The notes below the pieces were generated by a model. It did no database searches. It was given only the letters and a program-made list of their open reading frames with translations, and had not been told where the DNA came from. A program made the position numbers and the translations under genes. From Gammaproteobacteria bacterium (GTDB taxonomy: Bacteria > Pseudomonadota > Gammaproteobacteria > SZUA-229), in the NCBI GenBank assembly GCA_030641945.1, contig DAOWLL010000125.1, positions 1 through 5,867 of the forward strand: a stretch of 5,867 nucleotides of DNA. Direction: 5' to 3'. Of this stretch, positions 1-5,867 are shown piece by piece; the stretch's first letter is position 1; each line of letters begins with the position of its first letter.

Positions 1-2
1 AT

Positions 3-230
3 CTTAGCCTGCTGTTGCCGGATGAGGCACAACGCAATATCGACTCGGCCACGCTGTTCCCTTTTGCCTACAAAGGACACAGTGATGCAAAGAAGGATGG
101 TTATAAACCGCGCCTGAGTATATACCCGATTCTGATAGGGGTACCTGTCGTGGTCGTCGTCGTGATGACGTTGCTTTATCGCTATCACATTAGCGACATG
201 TTGCAGCAGATACAATCGCTGGTTCAGTAA
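3..230 (+). CDS. tssL: C-terminal end of probable TssL (DotU/IcmH-family T6SS membrane-complex protein), 5' partial
   Basis: Only the last 75 residues are present; the gene begins before the window. A soluble, charged stretch is followed by one strongly hydrophobic segment (about nt 117-183) with six consecutive valines (nt 147-164), then a basic residue and a tail of about 17 residues ending in a TAA stop. A cytoplasmic domain, one membrane anchor near the C-terminus and a very short periplasmic tail is the usual build of short TssL proteins. TssL normally pairs with TssM in the inner membrane and contacts the baseplate. No OmpA-like peptidoglycan-binding domain follows the anchor, so any wall anchoring would need another protein. 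The assignment rests on topology and on position directly before tssM; the visible sequence has no diagnostic motif. Another tail-anchored T6SS protein is possible. Confidence 0.62.
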   Translation, partial: LSLLLPDEAQRNIDSATLFPFAYKGHSDAKKDGYKPRLSIYPILIGVPVVVVVVMTLLYRYHISDMLQQIQSLVQ

Positions 231-251
231 ATGTATAAGATAAAATTCTAA
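231..251 (+). other. Six-codon in-frame mini-ORF bridging tssL and tssM
   Basis: Directly after the tssL TAA comes ATG, five more sense codons and TAA (peptide MYKIKF), and the tssM ATG follows with no base between. Both junctions therefore read TAAATG, and tssL, the mini-ORF and tssM all share one frame. No good Shine-Dalgarno sequence precedes the tssM ATG; the gap is A/T-rich with at best a weak purine run (aaga at 237-240). Reinitiation by terminating ribosomes could help translate tssM. Whether this peptide is made is unknown, and chance in a short A/T-rich gap is a fair alternative. Confidence 0.3.
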
Positions 252-3200
252 ATGAAGAAATTTTTCACTTTTCTGTTATACCTGTTCATTGTCCTGCTGA
301 TTGCGGGCGTTGTATTTGGTCTTGGACTGTTGCTGAACAGACCACTGCAGGAGTCTGCGATTGCAACGGCTGTAATACTCGGCATCTGGCTTCTGGTGGT
401 GTTGATAAAGAAGCTTATTATTCGACAGCGCGCTAAAGCACAGGTCGAACGCATCCTGCAAAAAGAAGATGCCATTGTCGATGCCAGGCTGGGCATGACA
501 ACGAAAGAGTTAATGAAAGATTTGCGTAAAACATGGAACGGCGCAGTCAAATCATTACGCAAGTCGCACCTCAAGCTTCGTGGAGACCCTCTTTATGTAC
601 TGCCATGGTACATGGTATTTGGCAAGCCAAGTTCAGGTAAAAGTACTTCATTAAAAAATGCAAAGCTGCTGACACCTGCATTGGAATTATCCGAGCATGC
701 GGAAGGCTCAACGCTGAACCTGGAATGGTGGCTCTACGACCAGGCCATCATCATCGATACGGCCGGGCGTTATGCTGTACCCGATGTTGACAAGCGCGAC
801 CGCAAGGAATGGGCAACATTGCTATCCATGTTGTCCAGGCACAAGCAGAAAGAGCCGCTTAATGGTCTTGTCGTTGTTGTAGCGGCTGATCGCCTGCTCG
901 ACTGTACAGAAGAAGAATTGATGGAAGAAGGCCAGCAGGTGCGTTCAGGTGTGGACGAACTGATGGAAAAACTGGAAATACAGATGCCGGTTTACCTGAT
1001 GGTGACCAAGTGCGACCTGGTCGATCAGTTTACCAACTGGTGTAACTACCTGCCTGAAGAGTCTTTTCTGCAGGTCATGGGTTATTTGAGTGAAGAGGAA
1101 GTCACCGATATTGACCAGGAGCTTGACAAGGCATTCGATACCGTGCTGAACCGCATCAAGGAACTGCGGCTGCTGATGATGGAGCGCAGTGACAATCTTG
1201 ATGACAGCCTGATTGAACTACCGGATAACATGGAGAAGCTGCGCAAGGGGCTGCATGCATTTACACAGACGGCGCTTAAGGACAATCTCTACCAGGAGAC
1301 ACCCAAGTTCCGTGGTCTCTATTTCAGCTCCAGCCAGCAGCACGTCACTGAGGGTGGAGATGTAAAAACAGTCAATCATGGCCGTTTCCTGCACCACCTG
1401 TTTACCCGTGTTATGCCACCGGATAGAGGCTTACTCAGCACCTTGCCGAGTGCCGAACGTTTGCGCAGGGCTTTCAGAAACTATGGCTTTGGTACCAGCG
1501 GCATCGTTCTCGCAGTCATCATTGTTCTGCTGTCATCGGCTTATTTACGTGATTACTCGTTGTTGTCTGAATTGACGGAAGCGCACACGGAATTTGTGCT
1601 GCAACACGACACTATCAATAATCAGCTTTATGCTTTGAACAGGCTGCAGGCTTTGATAAATGATATTGAAGCCGTGGAAGATCAATGGGTTATTCCCTGG
1701 TACGGATTTTACGGCTCATCACCGCAGCGTAAGCAGTTGGAAGAGCAGTTTGTAGAAACATTCAAGTCGCAGGTGCTTGAGCCGAGTGATCTGGCACTCA
1801 CTGGCGCCAAAGGATTGAAGAGCAAACAGACAGCGCAAATTGTGTCCGGTCTGGTGCGGCGTATTAACATGATCAGCGCAAAGAATGCAGATGATGCAGA
1901 AGCCAATATAGCTGTACCCGCCATACCGGATGAGTACCTGTCGGTTCTATTTCCTGAAGTGACAGCTGAAACATCGCAGATTTTCAGCTCGCTTTACGAC
2001 ACCTATATAGCCATGATACAGCCGGACACCGAGCTGGTAGAGCAGCAGTTAAGCCTTGCAGCAGCGCTGGATCAGGTACTCAAGTCAAACCGTACCAATT
2101 ATGGCTGGTTGATTGACTGGGCCAATGACCAGGGATTGCCATCTGTGAAGCTTGATGAATTCTGGGGCGGCAGCCGCCTGGTGAAAGATGCGCCTGAAAT
2201 AGATGCAGCGTATACGCTGGAAGGCCGCATGTTTCTGCTGCGTTTCCTCGACGAACTGAATCTGGCAAGTGCAACGTCACCGCGCATTACAGCGATTGAA
2301 AAGGACTTTTTAAATTTTTATAACCGCAAGTATCTGCAGGTATGGAAGGCGTTTGCGGAACAATTCGATAAGGGTAAGCAGAAGTTGCGCGGTCGTAAAG
2401 AATGGCTGGATGCCCTGGAAAGCATGTCCGCTATTGATAATCCTTATTTTTCCCTGATGGCAAGGGCCAGGGCAGAGGTGGCACCTGTCATCATGGAAGG
2501 CATATTCCAGGCACGTGAACGCATCGATTATTTTGCTGACATCCAGGCCTATGCGGGTGATGAGCCAGCAGGTGGAGATTCGAAACTTGGCAAAAAAGCT
2601 GCCAGCCAAGGCCTCAAGGTGATTGGCAAGTTCGGCAAGGCTGGCAAGCTGGTAGCCAAGGCAGGCAAAACAGGAATGAAAACGCAAAAGAAAGTTGCCA
2701 GGGCAACCGGTAAGGGCAGGCCGGTTGATCTTGATACCGTACTGGAAGAAGCAGCAAAAACATACACTGCATACAAGAAGGCTTTGCAGGATATTTCTTT
2801 CAATGCTGATTCTGCAAAATTATCTTTCAATGCAACCGCCAGTGTATTTACCAAACCTGAAGATCCTGCCAGCGGTGACGGTGCCGGCGCACAAGCCTGG
2901 GCTGCAGTTCTGGATTTGCAGCGTATTCTGGGAAGACCGCGTGAAAGTACACAGATATTCTGGGACCTTTATACGGGCCCGGTCAGACTGGCATACGATT
3001 ATATGAAGGAAGAGGCGGCCTGTTATCTGCAGGACAGCTACCAGGATAATGTACTCGCCGAGCTTGCCGGTGTTGACCAGGATAAACGGGGTGAAGTGTT
3101 GATCGGCGAAGGCGGGCTGGTATGGAAGTTCGTCGAAACGGATGCAGAACCCTTCCTGCGCAAAAAGTACAGAAAAGGTTATATCCCGAAAATTGTAAAT

Positions 3201-3719
3201 GGACGTTCAATGCCATGGGACAGCGATTTCATGCGCTTTTTGAATAACGCGGATGAGGGAAGAATTATCGTCGCTAATGAATTTACTGTGCGTATCGGTG
3301 CATTACCGACCGGCATCAACCAGAGTGCCACTATTTCACCGTACGCGACTTACCTCGACCTGCATTGTGCGGATGGTATTCAGACGCTGGCGAACTACAA
3401 CTACACAGCTTCCACTGACTTCGTATGGTCGCTAAGCAAATGCGGCAACACGTCCTTGCGTATCGAAGTCGGAGAATACTCCCTGCAAAAAGACTACAAG
3501 GGGCGCAAGGGTTTTGCCAAATTCCTGGCTGATTTCCGCGATGGGCGCCATGTCTTCCGTGTTGAAGAATTCCCTGAGCACGCATCAAAATTACGCAATG
3601 CTTCGGTTACGACGATTGATGTTCAGTACAAGATCACAGGACAGGGGCCGGTTATACAAATGTTGAAGTCGGTACCACTGTCCCCGCCCAAACAGGCTGT
3701 TGCCTGCTGGTCGAATTAG
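252..3719 (+). CDS. tssM: TssM (IcmF-family) T6SS inner-membrane P-loop protein
   Basis: This 1155-residue protein has the length and layout of full TssM, the central trans-periplasmic component of the T6SS membrane complex. Two hydrophobic helices lie at about residues 3-28 and 36-56. A cytoplasmic NTPase-like domain follows, with Walker A GKPSSGKS at 124-131, a DTAG Walker B/switch motif at 169-172 and a TKCD nucleotide-specificity-like motif at 252-255. The FRGLYFSS segment near 353-360 resembles the usual family motif before the third membrane helix (about 413-432). The remaining 720 or so residues should be periplasmic and contact TssJ. Near the end, EEAACYLQDSY (about 920-930), the PFLRKKYRKGY region and a beta-rich C-terminus match the conserved TssM C-terminal part. 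Some TssM proteins lack Walker A; this one keeps it. Oddities are a Lys/Gly-rich insert (778-823) and four periplasmic cysteines (924, 1039, 1064, 1152). ATG 252 is chosen because the first helix begins there and it adjoins the upstream stop, although its ribosome binding site is weak. Confidence 0.96.
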   Translation: MKKFFTFLLYLFIVLLIAGVVFGLGLLLNRPLQESAIATAVILGIWLLVVLIKKLIIRQRAKAQVERILQKEDAIVDARLGMTTKELMKDLRKTWNGAVKSLRKSHLKLRGDPLYVLPWYMVFGKPSSGKSTSLKNAKLLTPALELSEHAEGSTLNLEWWLYDQAIIIDTAGRYAVPDVDKRDRKEWATLLSMLSRHKQKEPLNGLVVVVAADRLLDCTEEELMEEGQQVRSGVDELMEKLEIQMPVYLMVTKCDLVDQFTNWCNYLPEESFLQVMGYLSEEEVTDIDQELDKAFDTVLNRIKELRLLMMERSDNLDDSLIELPDNMEKLRKGLHAFTQTALKDNLYQETPKFRGLYFSSSQQHVTEGGDVKTVNHGRFLHHLFTRVMPPDRGLLSTLPSAERLRRAFRNYGFGTSGIVLAVIIVLLSSAYLRDYSLLSELTEAHTEFVLQHDTINNQLYALNRLQALINDIEAVEDQWVIPWYGFYGSSPQRKQLEEQFVETFKSQVLEPSDLALTGAKGLKSKQTAQIVSGLVRRINMISAKNADDAEANIAVPAIPDEYLSVLFPEVTAETSQIFSSLYDTYIAMIQPDTELVEQQLSLAAALDQVLKSNRTNYGWLIDWANDQGLPSVKLDEFWGGSRLVKDAPEIDAAYTLEGRMFLLRFLDELNLASATSPRITAIEKDFLNFYNRKYLQVWKAFAEQFDKGKQKLRGRKEWLDALESMSAIDNPYFSLMARARAEVAPVIMEGIFQARERIDYFADIQAYAGDEPAGGDSKLGKKAASQGLKVIGKFGKAGKLVAKAGKTGMKTQKKVARATGKGRPVDLDTVLEEAAKTYTAYKKALQDISFNADSAKLSFNATASVFTKPEDPASGDGAGAQAWAAVLDLQRILGRPRESTQIFWDLYTGPVRLAYDYMKEEAACYLQDSYQDNVLAELAGVDQDKRGEVLIGEGGLVWKFVETDAEPFLRKKYRKGYIPKIVNGRSMPWDSDFMRFLNNADEGRIIVANEFTVRIGALPTGINQSATISPYATYLDLHCADGIQTLANYNYTASTDFVWSLSKCGNTSLRIEVGEYSLQKDYKGRKGFAKFLADFRDGRHVFRVEEFPEHASKLRNASVTTIDVQYKITGQGPVIQMLKSVPLSPPKQAVACWSN
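2583..2720 (+). other. Lys/Gly-rich, acid-free segment within TssM (residues 778-823)
   Basis: These 46 residues contain 13 Lys, 2 Arg and 9 Gly and no Asp or Glu. Short GK units recur (GKFGKAGK, then AKAGK), interspersed with single hydrophobic residues. The segment follows a flexible-looking acidic/glycine stretch (GDEPAGGD) and precedes an ordinary helical sequence. By topology it is periplasmic. The composition suggests a flexible or amphipathic cationic arm that could touch phospholipid headgroups or peptidoglycan. That role is inferred; no named domain was recognised. The reading frame stays open and in register on both sides, so it is not a frameshift artefact. Confidence 0.6.
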
Positions 3720-3743
3720 CTCAAGGGTGTGGTAGCAAGCGCA

Positions 3744-5504
3744 ATGGCAGAACAGGCTACACAATCAACAACCACTGACCGGGTCAACCTCGTGTATGAA
3801 TCAATGGTTGGTGACAGGGCTGAAGAGATAGAGCTACCGCTACGTTTGCTGGTGCTGGGTGACTATACACTCAACGAATCATCGGAATATTTCACTGATC
3901 AGGACCCGGTTGTACTGAAAACGCCAGGTATAGACACGCTGTTCTTGAGATATCAGCCAGAAATTACGCTGACAATGAAGAACTGCCTTGTTGATGATGG
4001 CTCAAGCCTTACTCTGTCATTTCGCTTCAGGACATTAGCAGATTTCGATCCTGACCAGCTGGTAAGAAATTCCAGAGAGTTGAGTTCTATTATCAAGTTT
4101 ATTACTGATCTGGGCGACGTGCTGCAGGAAAGCGAGCAATCCAGCATTGACACAGAATCAATTGATGGCGCCATACTTTCTATATTGAATGCAGAGGGTA
4201 TAAGCGTTGATTCGCTGGATTCTTCTAATGACCAACCAGGCTGGCTGATATCCGATCTTGGAATTCGAATCAAATTACAGTTAGATGAGTTGTTACACGA
4301 TGAGCGTTTTATGAAGCTCGAAGCTGCCTGGCGGTCAATCAATTTCCTTGTCGAAAGAACCGACTTTACAGAGAATTGCGAGATTGCTGTACTTAATGTC
4401 AGTAAGTCGGCACTGCTGGCAGATTTCGAAGACTCTCCCGAGGTGGTCAGAACACAATATTACCAGACGGTATATACATCTGAATTCGGCCAGTTTGGCG
4501 GCAGGCCTTATGCTGCAATTATCGCCGACTATGAATTCGGACCCTCGTCAAAAGATGTCTGGTTGATACAGCATATAGCCAGTGTATCGGCCATTTCACA
4601 TGCGCCATTTATCGCGGCGTCCTCGGCATCATTTTTCAGTATTGATTCTTACTCCAAATTCAGCAAGCTGCGCGATATCAAGTCTATTTTTGAGCAGCCG
4701 TCATACGCAAAGTGGACATCGTTCCGTGCAACGCCGGATGCGCGTTATATAGGCCTGACATTACCCTGTTTTCTGTTAAGGCAACCACACACTGTTGCAA
4801 TCGGCCCAATAGAATATCGTGAGTCAGTTCGCAAGAACAGGGTTAGTATGTGTTGGGGGAATGCTTCATTTGCATTTGCCAGCAGGCTGGTAAATAGCTT
4901 TGCACGCTACCGTTGGTGCCTGAATATCACAGGCAAACAGGATGGTCGGGTATCAGGTTTATCAGTAACAGGTTCCGGTGTGAGTGGCATGCATGCGGGA
5001 AAGATTCCTACACAATTTCTATTAACAGACAAACGCGAATCCGATGTCGTAGCACAAGGGTTTATCCCATTAAGTGTTCACAAGGGAGATGATATGGCCG
5101 CATTCTACTCGGCATATTCGGTACAGTCTTTCGCGGAAAATGAAAACAATGACACACGTGATATTTCTGCACGTCTTGGGGCACAGCTGCCATATCTGCT
5201 TATTGTGAGTCGTATATCACACTACATCAAGATGATGCAGCGTGAACACATAGGCTCATGGAAAAATCGCCGTGAAATTGACCAGTCACTGAATAACTGG
5301 CTGCGTCAGTATGTTTCTGATATGGATAATCCGGCGCCAGGTGTGCGAAGTCGCCGCCCATTACGCCGTGCAGACATTAAGGTTCGCGAAGTTGAAGGCA
5401 AAGGTGACTGGTATCTTACAAGTATCCAGATCTCGCCGCATGTTAAATATATGGGTTCAGCATTCACCTTGTCTGAGGCCGGAAAGCTGGAGAAATCCTG
5501 GTGA
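3744..5504 (+). CDS. Fused TssB-TssC (VipA-VipB) T6SS contractile sheath protein
   Basis: One uninterrupted frame of 586 residues joins both sheath subunits. Residues about 13-127 resemble TssB/VipA: DRVNLVYE is followed by the family hallmark ELPLRLLVLGDY (30-41), the F-rich LADFDPDQLV segment and an ELSSIIKFI helix. Residues about 166-586 resemble TssC/VipB: LDELLHDERFMKLEAAWR, then LNVSKSALLADFEDSPEV, FGQFGGRPY (249-257), HAPFIAA (286-292), DARYIGLTLP (332-341), WGNASFAFASRL (371-382), PTQFLLTDKRESD (422-434) and LPYLLIVSRISHYIK (482-496). A typical TssB is about 165 residues and TssC about 495, so some 75 are missing, mainly the TssC N-terminus. The usual glycine-rich VEGLP segment and C-terminal tail are also diverged. 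TssB/TssC normally form the contractile sheath around the Hcp tube in the cytoplasm. I prefer ATG 3744; an in-frame GTG at 3729 has AAGGG only one base upstream, too close to serve it. A divergent paralogue working beside separate TssB and TssC encoded elsewhere is possible. Confidence 0.9.
   Translation: MAEQATQSTTTDRVNLVYESMVGDRAEEIELPLRLLVLGDYTLNESSEYFTDQDPVVLKTPGIDTLFLRYQPEITLTMKNCLVDDGSSLTLSFRFRTLADFDPDQLVRNSRELSSIIKFITDLGDVLQESEQSSIDTESIDGAILSILNAEGISVDSLDSSNDQPGWLISDLGIRIKLQLDELLHDERFMKLEAAWRSINFLVERTDFTENCEIAVLNVSKSALLADFEDSPEVVRTQYYQTVYTSEFGQFGGRPYAAIIADYEFGPSSKDVWLIQHIASVSAISHAPFIAASSASFFSIDSYSKFSKLRDIKSIFEQPSYAKWTSFRATPDARYIGLTLPCFLLRQPHTVAIGPIEYRESVRKNRVSMCWGNASFAFASRLVNSFARYRWCLNITGKQDGRVSGLSVTGSGVSGMHAGKIPTQFLLTDKRESDVVAQGFIPLSVHKGDDMAAFYSAYSVQSFAENENNDTRDISARLGAQLPYLLIVSRISHYIKMMQREHIGSWKNRREIDQSLNNWLRQYVSDMDNPAPGVRSRRPLRRADIKVREVEGKGDWYLTSIQISPHVKYMGSAFTLSEAGKLEKSW
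4125..4238 (+). other. Linker joining the TssB and TssC modules
   Basis: Residues about 128-165 of the fusion (ATG 3744 numbering) match neither the usual TssB C-terminal helix nor the TssC N-terminus well. The stretch is rich in Ser, Asp and Glu (QESEQSS, DTESIDG, DSLDSSND), with one short hydrophobic piece (AILSILNAEG) that could be a remnant helix. It replaces the last 30 or so residues of a normal TssB and about the first 75-100 of TssC. Boundaries are estimated by eye from remembered family sequences and may be off by ten or more residues. Confidence 0.55.
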
Positions 5505-5549
5505 TCTCAGGCTGATGTAACCGGCCTGGCATGTAACAGGATTAGAGCA

Positions 5550-5563
5550 CTATTTCGCAATAG
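5550..5563 (+). promoter_or_regulatory. Small hairpin immediately before the hcp ribosome binding site
   Basis: CTATT (5550-5554) and AATAG (5559-5563) are perfect inverted repeats around the four-base loop TCGC, ending one base before the GAGGAA of hcp. The five-pair stem is A/T-rich, hence weak, and no U-run follows, so it is not a terminator. It could shape the leader or a processed 5' end of hcp mRNA. It could equally be chance. Confidence 0.22.
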
Positions 5564-5564
5564 C

Positions 5565-5570
5565 GAGGAA
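5565..5570 (+). promoter_or_regulatory. Strong Shine-Dalgarno for hcp
   Basis: GAGGAA lies six bases before the ATG at 5577. It is the only near-consensus ribosome binding site at a gene start in the window; tssM and the sheath gene have weak ones. This fits the known need for Hcp in large molar excess, and it fixes the hcp start. Confidence 0.75.
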
Positions 5571-5576
5571 ACGATT

Positions 5577-5867
5577 ATGCCCACACCGGGAAGTTTGACG
5601 ATAACAGGTGAAGAGCAGGGACTTATGGAAGGCTCCTGTGAACTGGATGAGCGTGAAGGCACGATACTTGTGCAGGCTTTCGATCACGTGGTCGAAATTC
5701 CGACAGATGATCGAGGTGTCGCAAGTGGACGACGAGTGCATCGGCCAATGAAGATCACGAAGGAAATCGATAAAAGTACACCGATGTTATACCAGGCATT
5801 GTGTACCAATGAACTGCTCACCGAAGTAATGCTTGACTGGTATCGGCTAGACGGCACTGGCGAGCAT
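5577..5867 (+). CDS. hcp: Hcp (TssD) T6SS inner-tube protein, 3' partial
   Basis: The first 97 codons are present and the frame is still open at the window end; Hcp proteins are usually about 160-175 residues. The start MPTPGSLTITGEEQGL (1-16), ILVQAFDHVVEIP (31-43), the loop DDRGVASGRRVHRP (45-58), MKITKEIDKSTPMLYQAL (59-76) and the strand LTEVMLDWYR (82-91) follow the Hcp family pattern closely. Hcp forms hexameric rings that stack into the tube expelled by sheath contraction; it also chaperones small effectors and is secreted. It sits 72 bases after the sheath gene, a larger gap than the others here, with its own strong ribosome binding site, so extra expression control is plausible. The visible part is a standard Hcp; whether a C-terminal effector extension follows cannot be seen. 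Confidence 0.95.
   Translation, partial: MPTPGSLTITGEEQGLMEGSCELDEREGTILVQAFDHVVEIPTDDRGVASGRRVHRPMKITKEIDKSTPMLYQALCTNELLTEVMLDWYRLDGTGEH

Noticed and set aside
2310..2854. Two overlapping minus-strand frames (125 and 101 residues) opposite the Lys/Gly-rich region of TssM
   Set aside because: Both are antisense to a clear, continuous TssM frame and resemble no known protein. Their openness follows from the skewed codon content of the sense strand.
252..3719. IcmF of a Dot/Icm type IVB secretion system
   Set aside because: The neighbouring TssB/TssC sheath modules and Hcp are specific to T6SS.
3729..3743. GTG start adding five residues to the sheath fusion
   Set aside because: AAGGG (3723-3727) is only one base before this GTG, too close to act as its ribosome binding site. 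The added residues match nothing in TssB. It cannot be fully excluded, because the ATG at 3744 also has only a weak site.
3720..3743. Terminator or promoter between tssM and the sheath gene
   Set aside because: The gap is only 24 bases, with no inverted repeat, U-run or promoter-like hexamers. Cotranscription is the simpler reading.
3953..4342. 129-residue open frame on the minus strand opposite the TssB/TssC junction
   Set aside because: It lies wholly within the sheath gene, has a low-complexity Ser-rich translation, and shows no recognisable domain or ribosome binding site. It is a coding shadow.
5529..5550. Possible sigma-54 promoter before hcp (TGGCATG at 5527-5533)
   Set aside because: The -24-like element is good, but at the required spacing the -12 element reads AGGAT rather than TTGCA, so the site lacks half its consensus.

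Overview
The window is an internal piece of a bacterial type VI secretion system (T6SS) cluster. All genes lie on the + strand, in the order 3' end of a probable tssL, complete tssM, a fused tssB-tssC gene, and the 5' part of hcp (tssD). TssM with intact Walker motifs, both sheath modules and Hcp point to the proteobacterial-type (T6SSi) machine rather than a Dot/Icm type IVB system, which shares only the TssL/TssM-like (IcmH/IcmF) pair. By eye the base composition is mid-range (a little under 50% G+C). Gene content suggests a proteobacterium, most likely a gammaproteobacterium; there is no rRNA or other taxonomic marker, so this is inference.

Layout: positions 3-230 are the C-terminus of the probable TssL, with one membrane anchor. 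A 21-base gap, which is itself a tiny in-frame ORF, leads to tssM (252-3719), an inner-membrane P-loop protein of 1155 residues with a large periplasmic part. After 24 bases comes the sheath gene (3744-5504), whose product joins a TssB-like N-terminal module to a TssC-like C-terminal module in one chain. A 72-base spacer follows, carrying a strong ribosome binding site and a small hairpin. Hcp starts at 5577 and runs off the window end. The arrangement looks like one transcription unit. No terminator, mobile element, RNA gene, CRISPR array or antisense gene could be supported.

How they work together: TssL and TssM (with TssJ, expected elsewhere) form the envelope-spanning membrane complex. 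TssB/TssC form the contractile sheath around a tube of Hcp hexamers, and contraction fires the tube and its effectors outward.

The standout feature is the sheath gene. It is not a simple end-to-end joining of tssB and tssC. The end of TssB and roughly the first 75-100 residues of TssC are missing or replaced by a linker of about 38 residues. In V. cholerae the lost TssC part includes the N-terminal helix recognised by the recycling ATPase ClpV, and part of the strand network that links sheath subunits. The protein may therefore be a specialised or accessory sheath paralogue, or the sheath of a machine that is recycled differently. A secondary oddity is a 46-residue Lys/Gly-rich segment without acidic residues inside the periplasmic part of TssM.
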